DNA from: Zavarzinella sp.
GTDB lineage: Bacteria > Planctomycetota > Planctomycetia > Gemmatales > Gemmataceae
Direction of reading: 5' to 3'
NCBI GenBank assembly: GCA_041399155.1
Contig: JAWKTI010000003.1
Coordinates: 62,001-126,000, forward strand
Length of the DNA stretch: 64,000 nt
A program made the translations under genes and the position numbers. Under the pieces are notes generated by a model that saw only the letters and a program-made list of their open reading frames with translations, had not been told where the DNA came from and ran no database searches. Shown here piece after piece: positions 9,224 through 18,175 of the stretch (within the stretch, counting starts at the first letter, position 1; each line of letters starts with the position of its first letter).

Positions 9224-9931
9224 TTAAGATACTTTTTTCGGCTCGCCCAGTGTGGGAAGGTCATCAAGGCTGTTCAGGTGGAAAATTTCCAGAAATCGAT
9301 TGGTGGTTTCATATTCCATCTGTCCACGTCGGTCGTGGGTGCGGATCAGTCCTAAGCGGAGGAGTTGCCGCACAATATTCGTGGTATCGGTGCCACGAAT
9401 TTTATCGATGGCTGGCTTGTCGATCGGCTGGCGATAGGCAATAATCGATAACACATCCAGTGCATTCTGGTGCAGGCGGGCTTCGCGTGGGCCGCCGTGA
9501 ATCTTGTCGCGAATATCGCTGAAACGGGGCAAAATCCGCAGCGTCAGCCCCCCACGGGTATCTACAATGCGGTACGGGCGGTTCTGGCGAAGATAACTGT
9601 TGTTCAACTGTTTGATCATCGAATCGAGAATCGTGGCATCCAGCCCACGGATCAGTGAAATCAGCTCCGGGGGGGTGACAGGCTGCCCACCTGCAAAGAG
9701 AATTGCTTCAATAATCCGCTCCACCGAAGGTGGGGTCTCTGCCACAGGGACTGGATTGATGAGAGGCTTCTCATCAAGTGGGGGAATTTTTGGTGCTGGC
9801 ACCACCTCATCGGTGGGAATTGGCTCATCAAACTCATAACTTGGCTGCAGCAAATCATCCAGTTGATCGATCTGCCACAGATCATCAGGTGACGTCGATG
9901 GATCAGATTCAGGACGTTCCTTGTCCGGCAT
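9224..9931 (-). CDS. scpB: segregation and condensation protein B
   Basis: ScpB is the winged-helix partner of ScpA in the SMC condensin complex that compacts and separates chromosomes. The first 75 residues are acidic and proline-rich. The core follows (VERIIEAILFAGGQPVTPPELISLI, then ALDVLSIIAYRQPIDKPAIDKIRGTDTTNIVRQLL), with the second winged helix ending in TTNRFLEIFHLNSLDDLP. At 235 residues it is typical for planctomycetes. It is preceded by a DUF420-like gene 7 bp away on the same strand. No scpA or smc is in the window. Confidence 0.92.
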   Translation of the reverse strand: MPDKERPESDPSTSPDDLWQIDQLDDLLQPSYEFDEPIPTDEVVPAPKIPPLDEKPLINPVPVAETPPSVERIIEAILFAGGQPVTPPELISLIRGLDATILDSMIKQLNNSYLRQNRPYRIVDTRGGLTLRILPRFSDIRDKIHGGPREARLHQNALDVLSIIAYRQPIDKPAIDKIRGTDTTNIVRQLLRLGLIRTHDRRGQMEYETTNRFLEIFHLNSLDDLPTLGEPKKVS

Positions 9932-9938
9932 GGCACAC

Positions 9939-10334
9939 CTAAAAACTGTGGGGCAGTCGCATTCCCGTGATGAATGTCCCCACCCAGATCAGAAAAAACA
10001 CCATCCCCAGGCGAGGGTGCCACTTGCGGTGCCGAGCACCGCTCCAGAGCATGATGGGCAGAATCAATGCTGAAGGGATCGCAAAACAGAGATGAATATT
10101 CAACGCTCGGCGGGCTTCAGTAGTAAATCCTGCGGTAAGTTGAGGTTCAATAAAGCGAATAATTACCTCAAAAAACACAACTGTGGTGATTGTCAGCAGA
10201 AAAAACACCAGATTGATGCGACCATGCAGTTGTTTTCGCCCAAAGGCGAGGGCAACCAGGGAACAAAGCAGTAGCACTGTCACTGATGCTACCGCAACTT
10301 TCAAACCCAGAATCACATTGGTGGGGGTAAACAA
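9939..10334 (-). CDS. DUF420-like small membrane protein
   Basis: A 131-residue protein with four predicted membrane helices (VASVTVLLLCSLVALAF, NLVFFLLTITTVVFFEVII, LNIHLCFAIPSALILPIML, LGMVFFLIWVGTFITGM). The His between helices 2 and 3 and the HPRLG loop before helix 4 are characteristic of DUF420 / YozB-like proteins. The start is TTG at 10334, chosen because GGAG lies about 10 bases upstream and no ATG is available. It is 7 bp upstream of scpB. Function is unknown; some relatives sit near cytochrome oxidase genes, but none is here. Confidence 0.7.
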   Translation of the reverse strand: MFTPTNVILGLKVAVASVTVLLLCSLVALAFGRKQLHGRINLVFFLLTITTVVFFEVIIRFIEPQLTAGFTTEARRALNIHLCFAIPSALILPIMLWSGARHRKWHPRLGMVFFLIWVGTFITGMRLPHSF

Positions 10335-10422
10335 AAACAGGCTCCTGCAAGTTACAGTTTAGTTTAGGCACTGAATCGTGTACAATCAATTGCATCAACG
10401 GATTTGAACAAGGGAGTTAAGA

Positions 10423-11361
10423 ATGCTGCACACTTCTACGGCACTGGTGCTGGCGATGGTTCTGGGTGCCCCGATCCCCAAGCAGAAGCCAAAATCGGAA
10501 TATATCGGATATTATGTGTGTTGCAAAGAATCGAACGTGCAGACCTATCGCCTGCGGGCAGATCAGGTATTTGTGCCTGATGAAGAGCCCTCCTATCTAA
10601 GGTATATTGATGTACGAGTGGTGGATGAAAAAGAGCAGTACGTTGCGGTGCAGGCCGATTCAGAAGTCATCTGGCTAAAGAAGAGCGATGTGCTGAAAGC
10701 AAAGGATGCGGTCGATCACTTTTTGAAAGTACTGGAAACAGAAAAGAACGATCAGCGGGCCGTGGCAGTGATTTGCTGGGCATATATGGCGATCCACGAC
10801 TATGACAACGCGTTAAAATTCGCCAATCGCTGTGTGGAACTGAGCCCCAACAGCATCGCCTGGAAGAATAATCGTGGCGAAGTGTACAACAAACGGAAAG
10901 AATACTCCAAGGCAATCGAAGAGTTCACCAGCATCCTCAATAAGTCCCCCACCTACTTCTTTGCGTTGTACAATCGTTCGGAAGCCTACATGCGAACAGG
11001 GAAGTTTCAGGAAGCTCTGGACGATATTAACAACGCACTGGAAAATCATGCTGATGTGCCAGGCTTGTTTGTCAATCAGGCCCGCGTGCTCTCGATCGCC
11101 AGCGATGCCAAGCTCCGTGATGGGAAAAAAGCGATTGAGATTGCCCGCAAAGCTGGTGAAGTACTGAAGTTTAAGGATGGCTATTACTTCGATACATTGG
11201 CTGCAGCGTATGCCGAAGTGGGCGATTTTGAGAAAGCAGTCGACCTGCAGACAAAAGCGATGGCCGATCCGGATTGGATGAAACGCGAAGAAAAAGAGAT
11301 TCGTTTGCGGCTGGATTTGTATCGTAACAAAAAGCCGTACCATTTCAGTATTCAAAAATAA
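10423..11361 (+). CDS. secreted TPR-repeat protein
   Basis: A 312-residue protein with an N-terminal signal peptide (TALVLAMVLGAPIP). Residues 35-85 may form a small beta domain. From about 95 onward there are four to five tetratricopeptide repeats (YMAIHDYDNALKFANRCVELSPNS, YNKRKEYSKAIEEFTSILNKSP, YMRTGKFQEALDDINNAL, YAEVGDFEKAVDLQTKAM), which mediate protein contacts. GGGAG precedes the ATG. The stop codon is 4 bp before an ECF sigma factor gene, so the two are probably cotranscribed. The sequence GAATCGTGTACAAT lies about 35-50 bases upstream. Confidence 0.85.
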   Translation: MLHTSTALVLAMVLGAPIPKQKPKSEYIGYYVCCKESNVQTYRLRADQVFVPDEEPSYLRYIDVRVVDEKEQYVAVQADSEVIWLKKSDVLKAKDAVDHFLKVLETEKNDQRAVAVICWAYMAIHDYDNALKFANRCVELSPNSIAWKNNRGEVYNKRKEYSKAIEEFTSILNKSPTYFFALYNRSEAYMRTGKFQEALDDINNALENHADVPGLFVNQARVLSIASDAKLRDGKKAIEIARKAGEVLKFKDGYYFDTLAAAYAEVGDFEKAVDLQTKAMADPDWMKREEKEIRLRLDLYRNKKPYHFSIQK

Positions 11362-11365
11362 TGCC

Positions 11366-11956
11366 ATGAATCAGACTTCGATCAGTCTGCTTGATCGCCT
11401 GCACCAGGACCCACAAGAAGCTGATTGGCGACGACTGGTGGAGATTTACACCCCACTGATCCGGACCTGGTTGCGGAAATACACCGTACCCACCACCGAT
11501 ACGGATGATCTGGTGCAGGAAGTTATCGCCGTTCTGGTGCGTCGACTGCCCGATTTTGAACACAACTCCCGCACGGGTGCCTTCCGCACCTGGTTACGAT
11601 CGATTACCTTCAATTGTCTGCGGGATTTCTGGAAAGCAAAACGAATCAAGCCCCAGCCCGGTGGGGGGAGTGATTTTCAGGATTTTCTGCAGCAAATGGC
11701 CGATCCGAACAGTTTTGCCAGCAAACTGTGGGATGCAGAGCACGACAAGTTTGTGCTTCGGCGGCTGATGACTATCTTGAAAGGAGAATTTTCCGATACC
11801 ACCTGGCGGGCGTTTGAACTGGTTGCTCTAGAAGGAAAATCCGCCGATGAAGTCGCTGAAATGCTGGGCATTTCCACCAATGCGGTCTTTATCGCCAAAT
11901 CCCGCATACTGACCCGCCTACGCCAAGAAGCGAAAGGCATGTTGGAAGAAGAGTAA
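11366..11956 (+). CDS. ECF-type RNA polymerase sigma factor
   Basis: A 196-residue sigma factor with only regions 2 and 4. Region 2 is near residues 20-85 (DTDDLVQEVIAVLVRRLPDF, TGAFRTWLRSITFNCLRDFW). Region 4 is near 130-185 (TTWRAFELVALEGKSADEVAEMLGISTNAVFIAKSRILTRLRQE). It starts 4 bp after the TPR gene's stop codon. No anti-sigma factor is adjacent; the secreted TPR protein is the only obvious partner. Promoter targets are unknown. The next gene is convergent and only 6 bp away. Confidence 0.93.
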   Translation: MNQTSISLLDRLHQDPQEADWRRLVEIYTPLIRTWLRKYTVPTTDTDDLVQEVIAVLVRRLPDFEHNSRTGAFRTWLRSITFNCLRDFWKAKRIKPQPGGGSDFQDFLQQMADPNSFASKLWDAEHDKFVLRRLMTILKGEFSDTTWRAFELVALEGKSADEVAEMLGISTNAVFIAKSRILTRLRQEAKGMLEEE

Positions 11957-11962
11957 CAACCG

Positions 11963-13084
11963 TTATTTCGCAGCAGTAACTTTCCAAAGCTGGATTTCGT
12001 TATCTCCTTGACCAACGCGTAGGAAGGTAATTGCGAAGGTTCCACCATCTGGTGAAAATGCCATCGCACTGAGAAGGCTTGTTCGACCCGGTTGTATCGG
12101 TACCCCCACCGTGTTGCGAGTTTCCACATCATAAACGGTGATGATCGGTCGAAAATGTTCAGGATTGCTATAGCGAACCATTCGGACAACTGCAATTCTG
12201 TCGCTATTTGGCGAAAACAACAGTGCGTCTTCCATGATCTGCAGATTTTCAGCTTTCGTCAGCGGTTTACCAATTGGCTTGCCATTGGCGTAATCCCAGA
12301 TGATGACCGTGCCATTGCACCCACTGCTGACGGCAAGTTTGCGATTGGGGCTGATCGCACAAGCGGTGGGACCACCACAGTTCTCGGAATCGTCTGGTAC
12401 TTCCAGAGCAGTCGTTTCCGCTGCGGTGGGCAGCACTGGTCGGCCATCATTCCCAAATGCTGGGGACATGCCCTTACTCCACCCTGCTGGCTCACTGATG
12501 CGAGGCGTTGATGCGCGTTCCTCTTTCCAGAGTTCCCGTGGCCACGGTTGTGATTCTCCAACCATTTTTCCGGGTCGGGTATCCACCGTATATGCTGTGT
12601 AGGTAACCCGGCTTGCTTTAAATGGATCTGTGAATCTTTTTCGAAAGTCTGCACGAAGTGCCGTGAAAGTACCGCCATCAGGTGAAAAAGCAATACGATC
12701 GACTCGTCCTTGATACCACTCGCCTTTGTGAAGTGGCTTCAGATCAGGCAGGCTCCACAATTGCCACCCTCCAGAAAATGAACCAGTCACAGCCAATTTG
12801 CCATCGGAACTGATTGTTCCTGAAGCTGAAATGTAGTCGCTTTTTACCGGACCGGCGATCAATTTACCGTTAGTGGCATCCCAAAGTTGCAGTTCATGAT
12901 CTTCCCCACCTGCACGATCGGGAAATTTACTGGCCGAAAGCAGTGATTTACCGTCAGGCGAAAAAGCAATCCAGGGAATATCCCCACGCGTCTTCAGTAC
13001 CAGTGCAGGTTTTTGCTCCTGGGTGAAGCTGTCTGAGGGAAAAAAGAGCAGGAGAATTCCAGCAAATAATATCGCACTTTTCAT
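11963..13084 (-). CDS. secreted WD40-repeat protein
   Basis: About 373 residues: a signal peptide (SAILFAGILLLFFPSDSF) followed by at least six WD40-type blades (IAFSPDGKSLLSAS, GTISSDGKLAVTGS, IAFSPDGGTFTALR, CAISPNRKLAVSSGCNGTVIIWD, LLFSPNSDRIAVVR, MAFSPDGGTFAITF). The start is the ATG at 13084, which has CTGGAG eight bases upstream, rather than the TTG seven codons earlier. WD40 propellers act as binding platforms and no enzymatic motif is seen. It is convergent with the sigma factor gene. Confidence 0.85.
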   Translation of the reverse strand: MKSAILFAGILLLFFPSDSFTQEQKPALVLKTRGDIPWIAFSPDGKSLLSASKFPDRAGGEDHELQLWDATNGKLIAGPVKSDYISASGTISSDGKLAVTGSFSGGWQLWSLPDLKPLHKGEWYQGRVDRIAFSPDGGTFTALRADFRKRFTDPFKASRVTYTAYTVDTRPGKMVGESQPWPRELWKEERASTPRISEPAGWSKGMSPAFGNDGRPVLPTAAETTALEVPDDSENCGGPTACAISPNRKLAVSSGCNGTVIIWDYANGKPIGKPLTKAENLQIMEDALLFSPNSDRIAVVRMVRYSNPEHFRPIITVYDVETRNTVGVPIQPGRTSLLSAMAFSPDGGTFAITFLRVGQGDNEIQLWKVTAAK

Positions 13085-13181
13085 ACGAAACTCCAGGTTA
13101 GGCAACAGTATTACCTGCGGGTTTGCAGAAGAGTTTCATCAATTCCTGGAATTTTTCTCTGATATGTCGATGTCACTCAAT

Positions 13182-13520
13182 TCAGTCCTGCTCAATCGTA
13201 TCGCGTTCTTCTGGATCATAAGCTGGCATCCTATAGAAAAGAACTACCAAACCTCCATGAATCATTCCAACGCAACATCCTGCCAGTAAACCAAACAACC
13301 CTAATACGACTGCAGCAAAAGGATCAATACGTCTGTGGTAAATTGGCCCAAGAAAACCAGAAAGTGCAAACCCGATAAAAGTCTACCAGAAGACATCTCT
13401 GCCATGGATTCTGCGTTTAACCGAGCCAGAGCCAATGTCTCTACGTAGAGCAGCACCTACTCTGAAAATAACAAAAATCCCATACAGTTGAATAGCAATG
13501 AAATTAAAGTATTTTTCCAT
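13182..13520 (-). pseudogene. small membrane protein with in-frame stop
   Basis: A 113-codon frame from the ATG at 13520 to the TGA at 13182, interrupted by TAG at codon 46 (13385-13383). The upstream part has a hydrophobic helix (YFNFIAIQLYGIFVIF). The downstream part has two more (FIGFALSGFLGPIYH and FAAVVLGLFGLLAGCCVGMIHGGLVVLFY) and an acidic tail. Continuous hydrophobic coding character on both sides suggests a real gene hit by one nonsense change. The family is not recognised. Confidence 0.5.
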
Positions 13521-13574
13521 GGATTTTCTGGTGAATGTTAACTGAGGCATTAACTTGTACAGATAATCAAAATT

Positions 13575-14546
13575 CTACTTCTTGTGGTGCTTCAGGATTT
13601 CAGGCAGCACAGAGAACAGGTGCATCGCCGCTCCGACGTGGGTGGCTTCATACCAAATGATTTTCTGCTTACCGGTTGCTTCCCACAACATCTGCGAAGC
13701 GGAAGGTGGGACGATATCATCTTTACTGGCAGCTAACATCAAAAGATCTCGCTTGCCCAGTCGCTCTGCGTACGTAATCGGGTCGAGTGGGGCGACCTGC
13801 TCTTTGACGTAAGCCTTTGTAATACCATTATCTTCCAACTGTTTGATATACGGTGCGGCTTGTGGGTGTTTCCAGAATGCATCCACCAGTCCCCCTCCTC
13901 CCAGTAACAGCGACACTCGAGACAAGCGTGGGTCTGCTGCAGAACTGAGTGCGGCAATAAAACTGCCCAGACTGGTGCCATGGATGCCCACTCGTTTCGG
14001 ATCGATTTCGGGCTGACTTTGCAACCAGGCGGTGGCCAGCCGGATATCTTTCACCGTTTGCTGAATGGCGGCCTTTGTCAGCACAATATCGGTGCTGAGC
14101 AGCCGTACCTTTTCTGTTTTGGGCCTGCGTGGGCCGTAATACGCCATATGCACATACAAGCCAGCCACGCCATTCTGGGCCAGCATTTGGGCTATTGTGC
14201 GGGAAATACTGCCATCGCCATTCAAAATGTCTAACACTATGACCGCAGGGTGGGGCCCCTTACCCAGTGGGCGAAAATATTCGCCATAGACGGTATTATT
14301 CACTTCGTAGGGCGATTTCACTGCTGATGGATACTCGATTTCGCCCACCGCAATTTTGCTGATCGGCAGTTCCCGCTTGATCTGTAGTTTCACGGAAAAA
14401 TCCTGGTTTTCCATGCGAAACAGGTCGGGTACCTGCTTTTCAGTGGGCAACGAACGAAACTGGACTGTCTGTTGCACCGGTTCTGCAGCTTGGCAAATGA
14501 TCGTTGCACCAAACAGGAAAACGGGAACAAATAATGAGTATTTCAT
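13575..14546 (-). CDS. secreted alpha/beta hydrolase (dienelactone-hydrolase-like)
   Basis: A 323-residue protein with a signal peptide (SLFVPVFLFGATIICQAAE). The alpha/beta hydrolase core carries the nucleophile elbow GTSLG in RVGIHGTSLGSFIAALSS, a likely Asp in AASKDDIVPPSA and a likely His in EATHVGAAMH. The N-terminal 80 residues form a beta-rich extension. The substrate is probably an ester of a sugar or small organic acid, but nothing in the sequence settles it. It is followed upstream by a PhoD-like gene on the same strand. Confidence 0.85.
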   Translation of the reverse strand: MKYSLFVPVFLFGATIICQAAEPVQQTVQFRSLPTEKQVPDLFRMENQDFSVKLQIKRELPISKIAVGEIEYPSAVKSPYEVNNTVYGEYFRPLGKGPHPAVIVLDILNGDGSISRTIAQMLAQNGVAGLYVHMAYYGPRRPKTEKVRLLSTDIVLTKAAIQQTVKDIRLATAWLQSQPEIDPKRVGIHGTSLGSFIAALSSAADPRLSRVSLLLGGGGLVDAFWKHPQAAPYIKQLEDNGITKAYVKEQVAPLDPITYAERLGKRDLLMLAASKDDIVPPSASQMLWEATGKQKIIWYEATHVGAAMHLFSVLPEILKHHKK

Positions 14547-14586
14547 GAAAAATCGATCCTAAAAATGAGCATTTAATGAGAGCCTG

Positions 14587-16020
14587 TTATTTTTTGCACT
14601 GATTCAATATTTTTCCCTGGTCATCGTAATGACTGATCTTTAACGTGGGCATTTTCTCATCAGTGGCTTGTTGAACGAAAATAAACCCGCCGGTGGGCTT
14701 ATCGTACAGATACGGCTGTTTCAATAACCCCATTGGATCGGTGCTGTTTTTCGTGCCAGGCTTCACGCCACTAATCGCATTCTCATCATTTAACGCACCG
14801 CAGCCAAACTCTTCGATGCCACATGGGTGGATACTGTGGTACTGCCAATGGCGATCCCCACAGAAGATCAACAGATTGTTCTGTTTGTTGGCCTTGCACC
14901 AGTCAAAAAATGCCTCCGCTTCGTGGCGGTAACCATTCAGATTCGTGTGGTTGTCTTTTTTCGATGCCCGATCCGGCCCCACCATCGGGGTGGGGCTGAT
15001 CAGGATCTTATACTTCGCATCACTTGCCAGTAATGTTTTTTGCAGCCAATCCCGCTGCTCCTTGCCCCAGATGCTTTTTTCCGGCCCATCCTTCATTTTA
15101 ATGGGAGAACGAAAGTCTCGGCCTTCCACCAGCCAGATTTGCAGGTGCTTATTAATGCGGTGGGTCCGATAGGTAGGGGTTTTCGTATCATCTGCCGCAA
15201 AAATGGGCATTTGCTGCCGAAACAGGTCGATACCCGTTTTCGCCAAAGGCAGCCGTTGCCCTGATAAATCGGAATCATTGAAGCGAAAATCGTGGTCGTC
15301 TTTCGACCAATAAGCCGGTGTGCGGGCAAAAAATTCCATCAACCGCGGGAAACGAAACTGTTCATGCCATTTTTTGTGCAATTCCGGCAAAGTGGTTGCG
15401 GGCATATTCCCTGGGTGATCGTAATAAACAATATCACCCGTTCCAATGAAAAAATCCGGGTTCTTTAGATGCATCGTTTTGAATACACGGTAGCCGAGTT
15501 CTTTATCTTCAGCAGTGGCGGTAACAGGTCCGCCGCCATTCGCTTTTCCAGACATAAACGAGTGGTAGTTCATGCAACTACCCATGCAAAACTTCACCTG
15601 ATCGGTGCTGTCGGGTGCTGGCAATGTGCGAAACTGGCCCACCTGGCCTGGTTGGGCAGTGGCTTCGGTTTTGCCCACGATCGAACGGAAGTAATATGTT
15701 GTAAATGGCTGCAGATTCGCTATTTGCGCTCGAATGATGAAGTCGTTCGGTGCGGTTGCCAGCAGCCACTCTGTTGTTTTCGTATCGGTGAATTTCGGTG
15801 ACGTGCCATATTCAAATCTGCCCACGCCCGCACTGCCGGGAACATCGTTTTCTGCATCCAGTTTGGGGCCTGCAATCGCCGTCAGACGGGTTTGCAGCAG
15901 TACGCTGGTTGCGGTGGGTTCACCGATGAAAACGCCCTGAGCCTGGTGAATAGCTGGTTCGGCACCGGAAACCCCCACGGCCATTACCAGAGTGAACCAG
16001 CAAATGCGAAAGCTGTTCAT
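14587..16020 (-). CDS. PhoD-like alkaline phosphatase / metallophosphatase
   Basis: A 477-residue secreted phosphoesterase with a signal peptide (ICWFTLVMAVGVSGAEP). Residues 30-140 form the N-terminal fibronectin-like PhoD domain. Metal-binding motifs follow: GTGDIVYYDHPG, WSKDDHDFRFNDSD and LIFCGDRHWQYHSIHP, in the PhoD order. A Cys after the first domain (KFCMGSCMNYH) is also characteristic. It likely releases phosphate from phosphodiesters or monoesters outside the cytoplasm. The downstream alpha/beta hydrolase gene is 40 bp away. Confidence 0.9.
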   Translation of the reverse strand: MNSFRICWFTLVMAVGVSGAEPAIHQAQGVFIGEPTATSVLLQTRLTAIAGPKLDAENDVPGSAGVGRFEYGTSPKFTDTKTTEWLLATAPNDFIIRAQIANLQPFTTYYFRSIVGKTEATAQPGQVGQFRTLPAPDSTDQVKFCMGSCMNYHSFMSGKANGGGPVTATAEDKELGYRVFKTMHLKNPDFFIGTGDIVYYDHPGNMPATTLPELHKKWHEQFRFPRLMEFFARTPAYWSKDDHDFRFNDSDLSGQRLPLAKTGIDLFRQQMPIFAADDTKTPTYRTHRINKHLQIWLVEGRDFRSPIKMKDGPEKSIWGKEQRDWLQKTLLASDAKYKILISPTPMVGPDRASKKDNHTNLNGYRHEAEAFFDWCKANKQNNLLIFCGDRHWQYHSIHPCGIEEFGCGALNDENAISGVKPGTKNSTDPMGLLKQPYLYDKPTGGFIFVQQATDEKMPTLKISHYDDQGKILNQCKK

Positions 16021-16143
16021 TGAACCCTCATCGGTGGTGAATTGCTATGATTGATTATTGTAGTCATTTGTTGGGATCAGTAGGTGTTTTCTGCGGCCAT
16101 GGTGGTTTGTTCGCACAGATTTTGAGCAACGGAATCAAATTCA

Positions 16144-17592
16144 GTGAATCGTTTGAATCGGATACAGACAAACGCGACGGACACCCTGGCCTGGATCTTC
16201 CTGTCAGACTGCAGCGATCCGTGGCTGACAGCCCAAAAACTGAGCGATCTGCCCCACCTGTTGTTTCTGGATAGTGCCGATCGCCATCCCCAACGTGGGC
16301 GACATTCCTACGTCACAGCCGACCCCTTAACTTGGTGGCAGCACCAGGCAGAAGATCGGACAATTGATGACACATTAGAGCATTTTCATCAATTATTACA
16401 TCACAATCAATTGGAACGGGTGCCAAACCTGCCACCTTTTCAAACAGGATTGGCGGGATTGTTCAGTTATGATCTAAACCGCACCTTCGAAAAAATTCCT
16501 GCCCCACGATGGAATGAGTTTGCCACCCCCGCCCTGGCAGTGGGCTGGTACGATTGGGTTCTGGCGTGGGACCACCAGAATAGCGAAAATAGCGATGGAT
16601 GCTGGCTGATTTGCAGCACCCTGCCCGGCTTTCGTCGCGAAATCTCTGCTGCAAAACGCATTCAGCAGGTGCAAGCGTGGCTACAACGGCCCTGCCAGCC
16701 TGTGAAGCAGCCGACCTTTACTAAGTTGCTTTCAGAAAAGGATTTAGCACCAACTTTCCCCCTTGAACTGTGGGGCAATGTACGTAGTAATTTTACCCCA
16801 CAGGCGTTTCGGGAAATCATTCAGCAAGGCATCGAATACACCCACGCGGGTGATTGTTTTCAAGTGAATCTGGCCCAGCGGTTGCTGGTTCCAAGTGCCG
16901 GACCGTGGCAGGAGATTTATGGTCGCTTGCGGCAGGTGAATCAGGCACCTTTTGCGGGTGCTTTTGATCTTGGCCACTCACAGATTCTCAGTGCGTCTCC
17001 AGAGCGATTTCTGGCAGTTAACGACCGTACCATTGAAACGAGACCCATCAAGGGCACCCGCCCCGTGGGTGGCACATCGGCAGAAAATGAGAAGATTGTG
17101 AAAGAACTGCTCGCCTCACCCAAAGATCGTGCGGAAAATGTGATGATTGTTGACTTGCTTCGCAACGATCTGGGACGTGTGGCCGCTTATGGATCGATAC
17201 ACGTGCCTGAAATCTGCCAGTTGGAAACGTACCGTTATGTGCATCACCTTGTTTCGCAGGTGCGTGCCACGCTGGCACCGGAAAAATCGCTGATTGACCT
17301 GCTGCGGGCCACTTTACCGGGTGGCTCTGTGACGGGTGCCCCCAAAGTACGGGCAATGGAAATTATTGCCGAACTGGAACCCACCGCACGTGGAGCCTAT
17401 TGTGGCAGTCTCGGTTTTCTTTCTGCCAATGGTGCCATGGATACCAACATTCTGATCCGCACATTCACCTATCAGGCGGGTTGGTTGCAATTCCCTGTTG
17501 GTGGGGGCATTGTTGCTGATAGCTCGCCGGAACTGGAATATCAGGAAACCCTGCACAAAGCACTGGGCTTGCTGAAGGTGTTTGTACCATGA
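16144..17592 (+). CDS. pabB: aminodeoxychorismate synthase component I
   Basis: A 482-residue chorismate-binding enzyme. The motif PIKGTRP near residue 300 has the Lys that distinguishes PabB from anthranilate synthase (PIAGT). Further conserved stretches are DLLRNDLGR, LLRATLPGGSVTGAPKVRAMEII and PVGGGIVADSSPELEYQET. It makes 4-amino-4-deoxychorismate, the precursor of p-aminobenzoate. A GTG start at 16144 is used, with a weak ribosome-binding site. The stop codon overlaps the next ATG (ATGA), so translation is coupled. p-Aminobenzoate is the substrate of the beta-RFAP synthase two genes on, so the cluster probably feeds a methanopterin-type cofactor as well as folate. Confidence 0.93.
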   Translation: MNRLNRIQTNATDTLAWIFLSDCSDPWLTAQKLSDLPHLLFLDSADRHPQRGRHSYVTADPLTWWQHQAEDRTIDDTLEHFHQLLHHNQLERVPNLPPFQTGLAGLFSYDLNRTFEKIPAPRWNEFATPALAVGWYDWVLAWDHQNSENSDGCWLICSTLPGFRREISAAKRIQQVQAWLQRPCQPVKQPTFTKLLSEKDLAPTFPLELWGNVRSNFTPQAFREIIQQGIEYTHAGDCFQVNLAQRLLVPSAGPWQEIYGRLRQVNQAPFAGAFDLGHSQILSASPERFLAVNDRTIETRPIKGTRPVGGTSAENEKIVKELLASPKDRAENVMIVDLLRNDLGRVAAYGSIHVPEICQLETYRYVHHLVSQVRATLAPEKSLIDLLRATLPGGSVTGAPKVRAMEIIAELEPTARGAYCGSLGFLSANGAMDTNILIRTFTYQAGWLQFPVGGGIVADSSPELEYQETLHKALGLLKVFVP

Positions 17593-18175
17593 ACCACCCG
17601 GAATACACCACCGTTATTGTGGAAGGGTTGCTGACCACCAGAAATGCGGATGGATTGTTTGGCACCGATGGGCCCACGAATTTCCCCAAATTGGGAATGG
17701 CTGCTGCTGCGTCCTTTCAGGCTCTACTACTTGTGAAAATTTATTAAGAAATCGGGCGGGTGTATTCCATGTATTCGATAATGCACTGCTGATTGCCCAA
17801 ACAGCCATTGGAATAAAGCTTCCCCCACCTGCCTGTCGTGGTGCAACTTCAATTTCGGGCGATGTGCTGGAAAACTGTTACAAATTTTTCGAATTCTGTG
17901 TGGAAGAGGTCGAAATGGAAGGTGAACGCTACCACCTCCATGCTCAGGTGGTGCACCACGGTCAGGTGGGGGATTTTCTGGGCTTCAATCGGGCGAAACA
18001 TGCGGTCATCGAAGCAGCAATTATTGCCACCCGCCTGCACCTGCTGAGCCCAGCCGAGATTCCCACGGAACTGGCCCGTTTGCAGGTGATAGTTGATAAA
18101 ACAGGTGGACCAGAGGAACACGAAGCCATGGCACTTCTTCGTAAATACTGCCACCAGCACGGAATCGACCTATGA
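17589..18175 (+). pseudogene. DUF447 family protein, two frameshifts
   Basis: DUF447 proteins are flavin-reductase-like and occur next to methanopterin C1 genes in planctomycetes and archaea. The frame opens at 17589 (NHPEYTTVIVEGLLTTRNADG), overlapping the pabB stop codon. It must then shift near 17660 to read LAPMGPRISPNWEWLLLRPF and shift again near 17725 to read STTCENLLRNRAGVFHVFDNA, after which it is open to the end (FLGFNRAKHAVIEAAIIATRLHLL). All three segments match the family order, so two single-base changes have broken a conserved gene or its sequence. It overlaps the next gene by 4 bp. Confidence 0.85.

Noticed and set aside
10813..11367. Long open frame antisense to the TPR gene (and similar ones antisense to putA, the DUF1501 gene and the sulfatase)
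   Set aside because: It lacks protein-like composition and lies opposite a clearly conserved gene; such shadows arise from codon bias.
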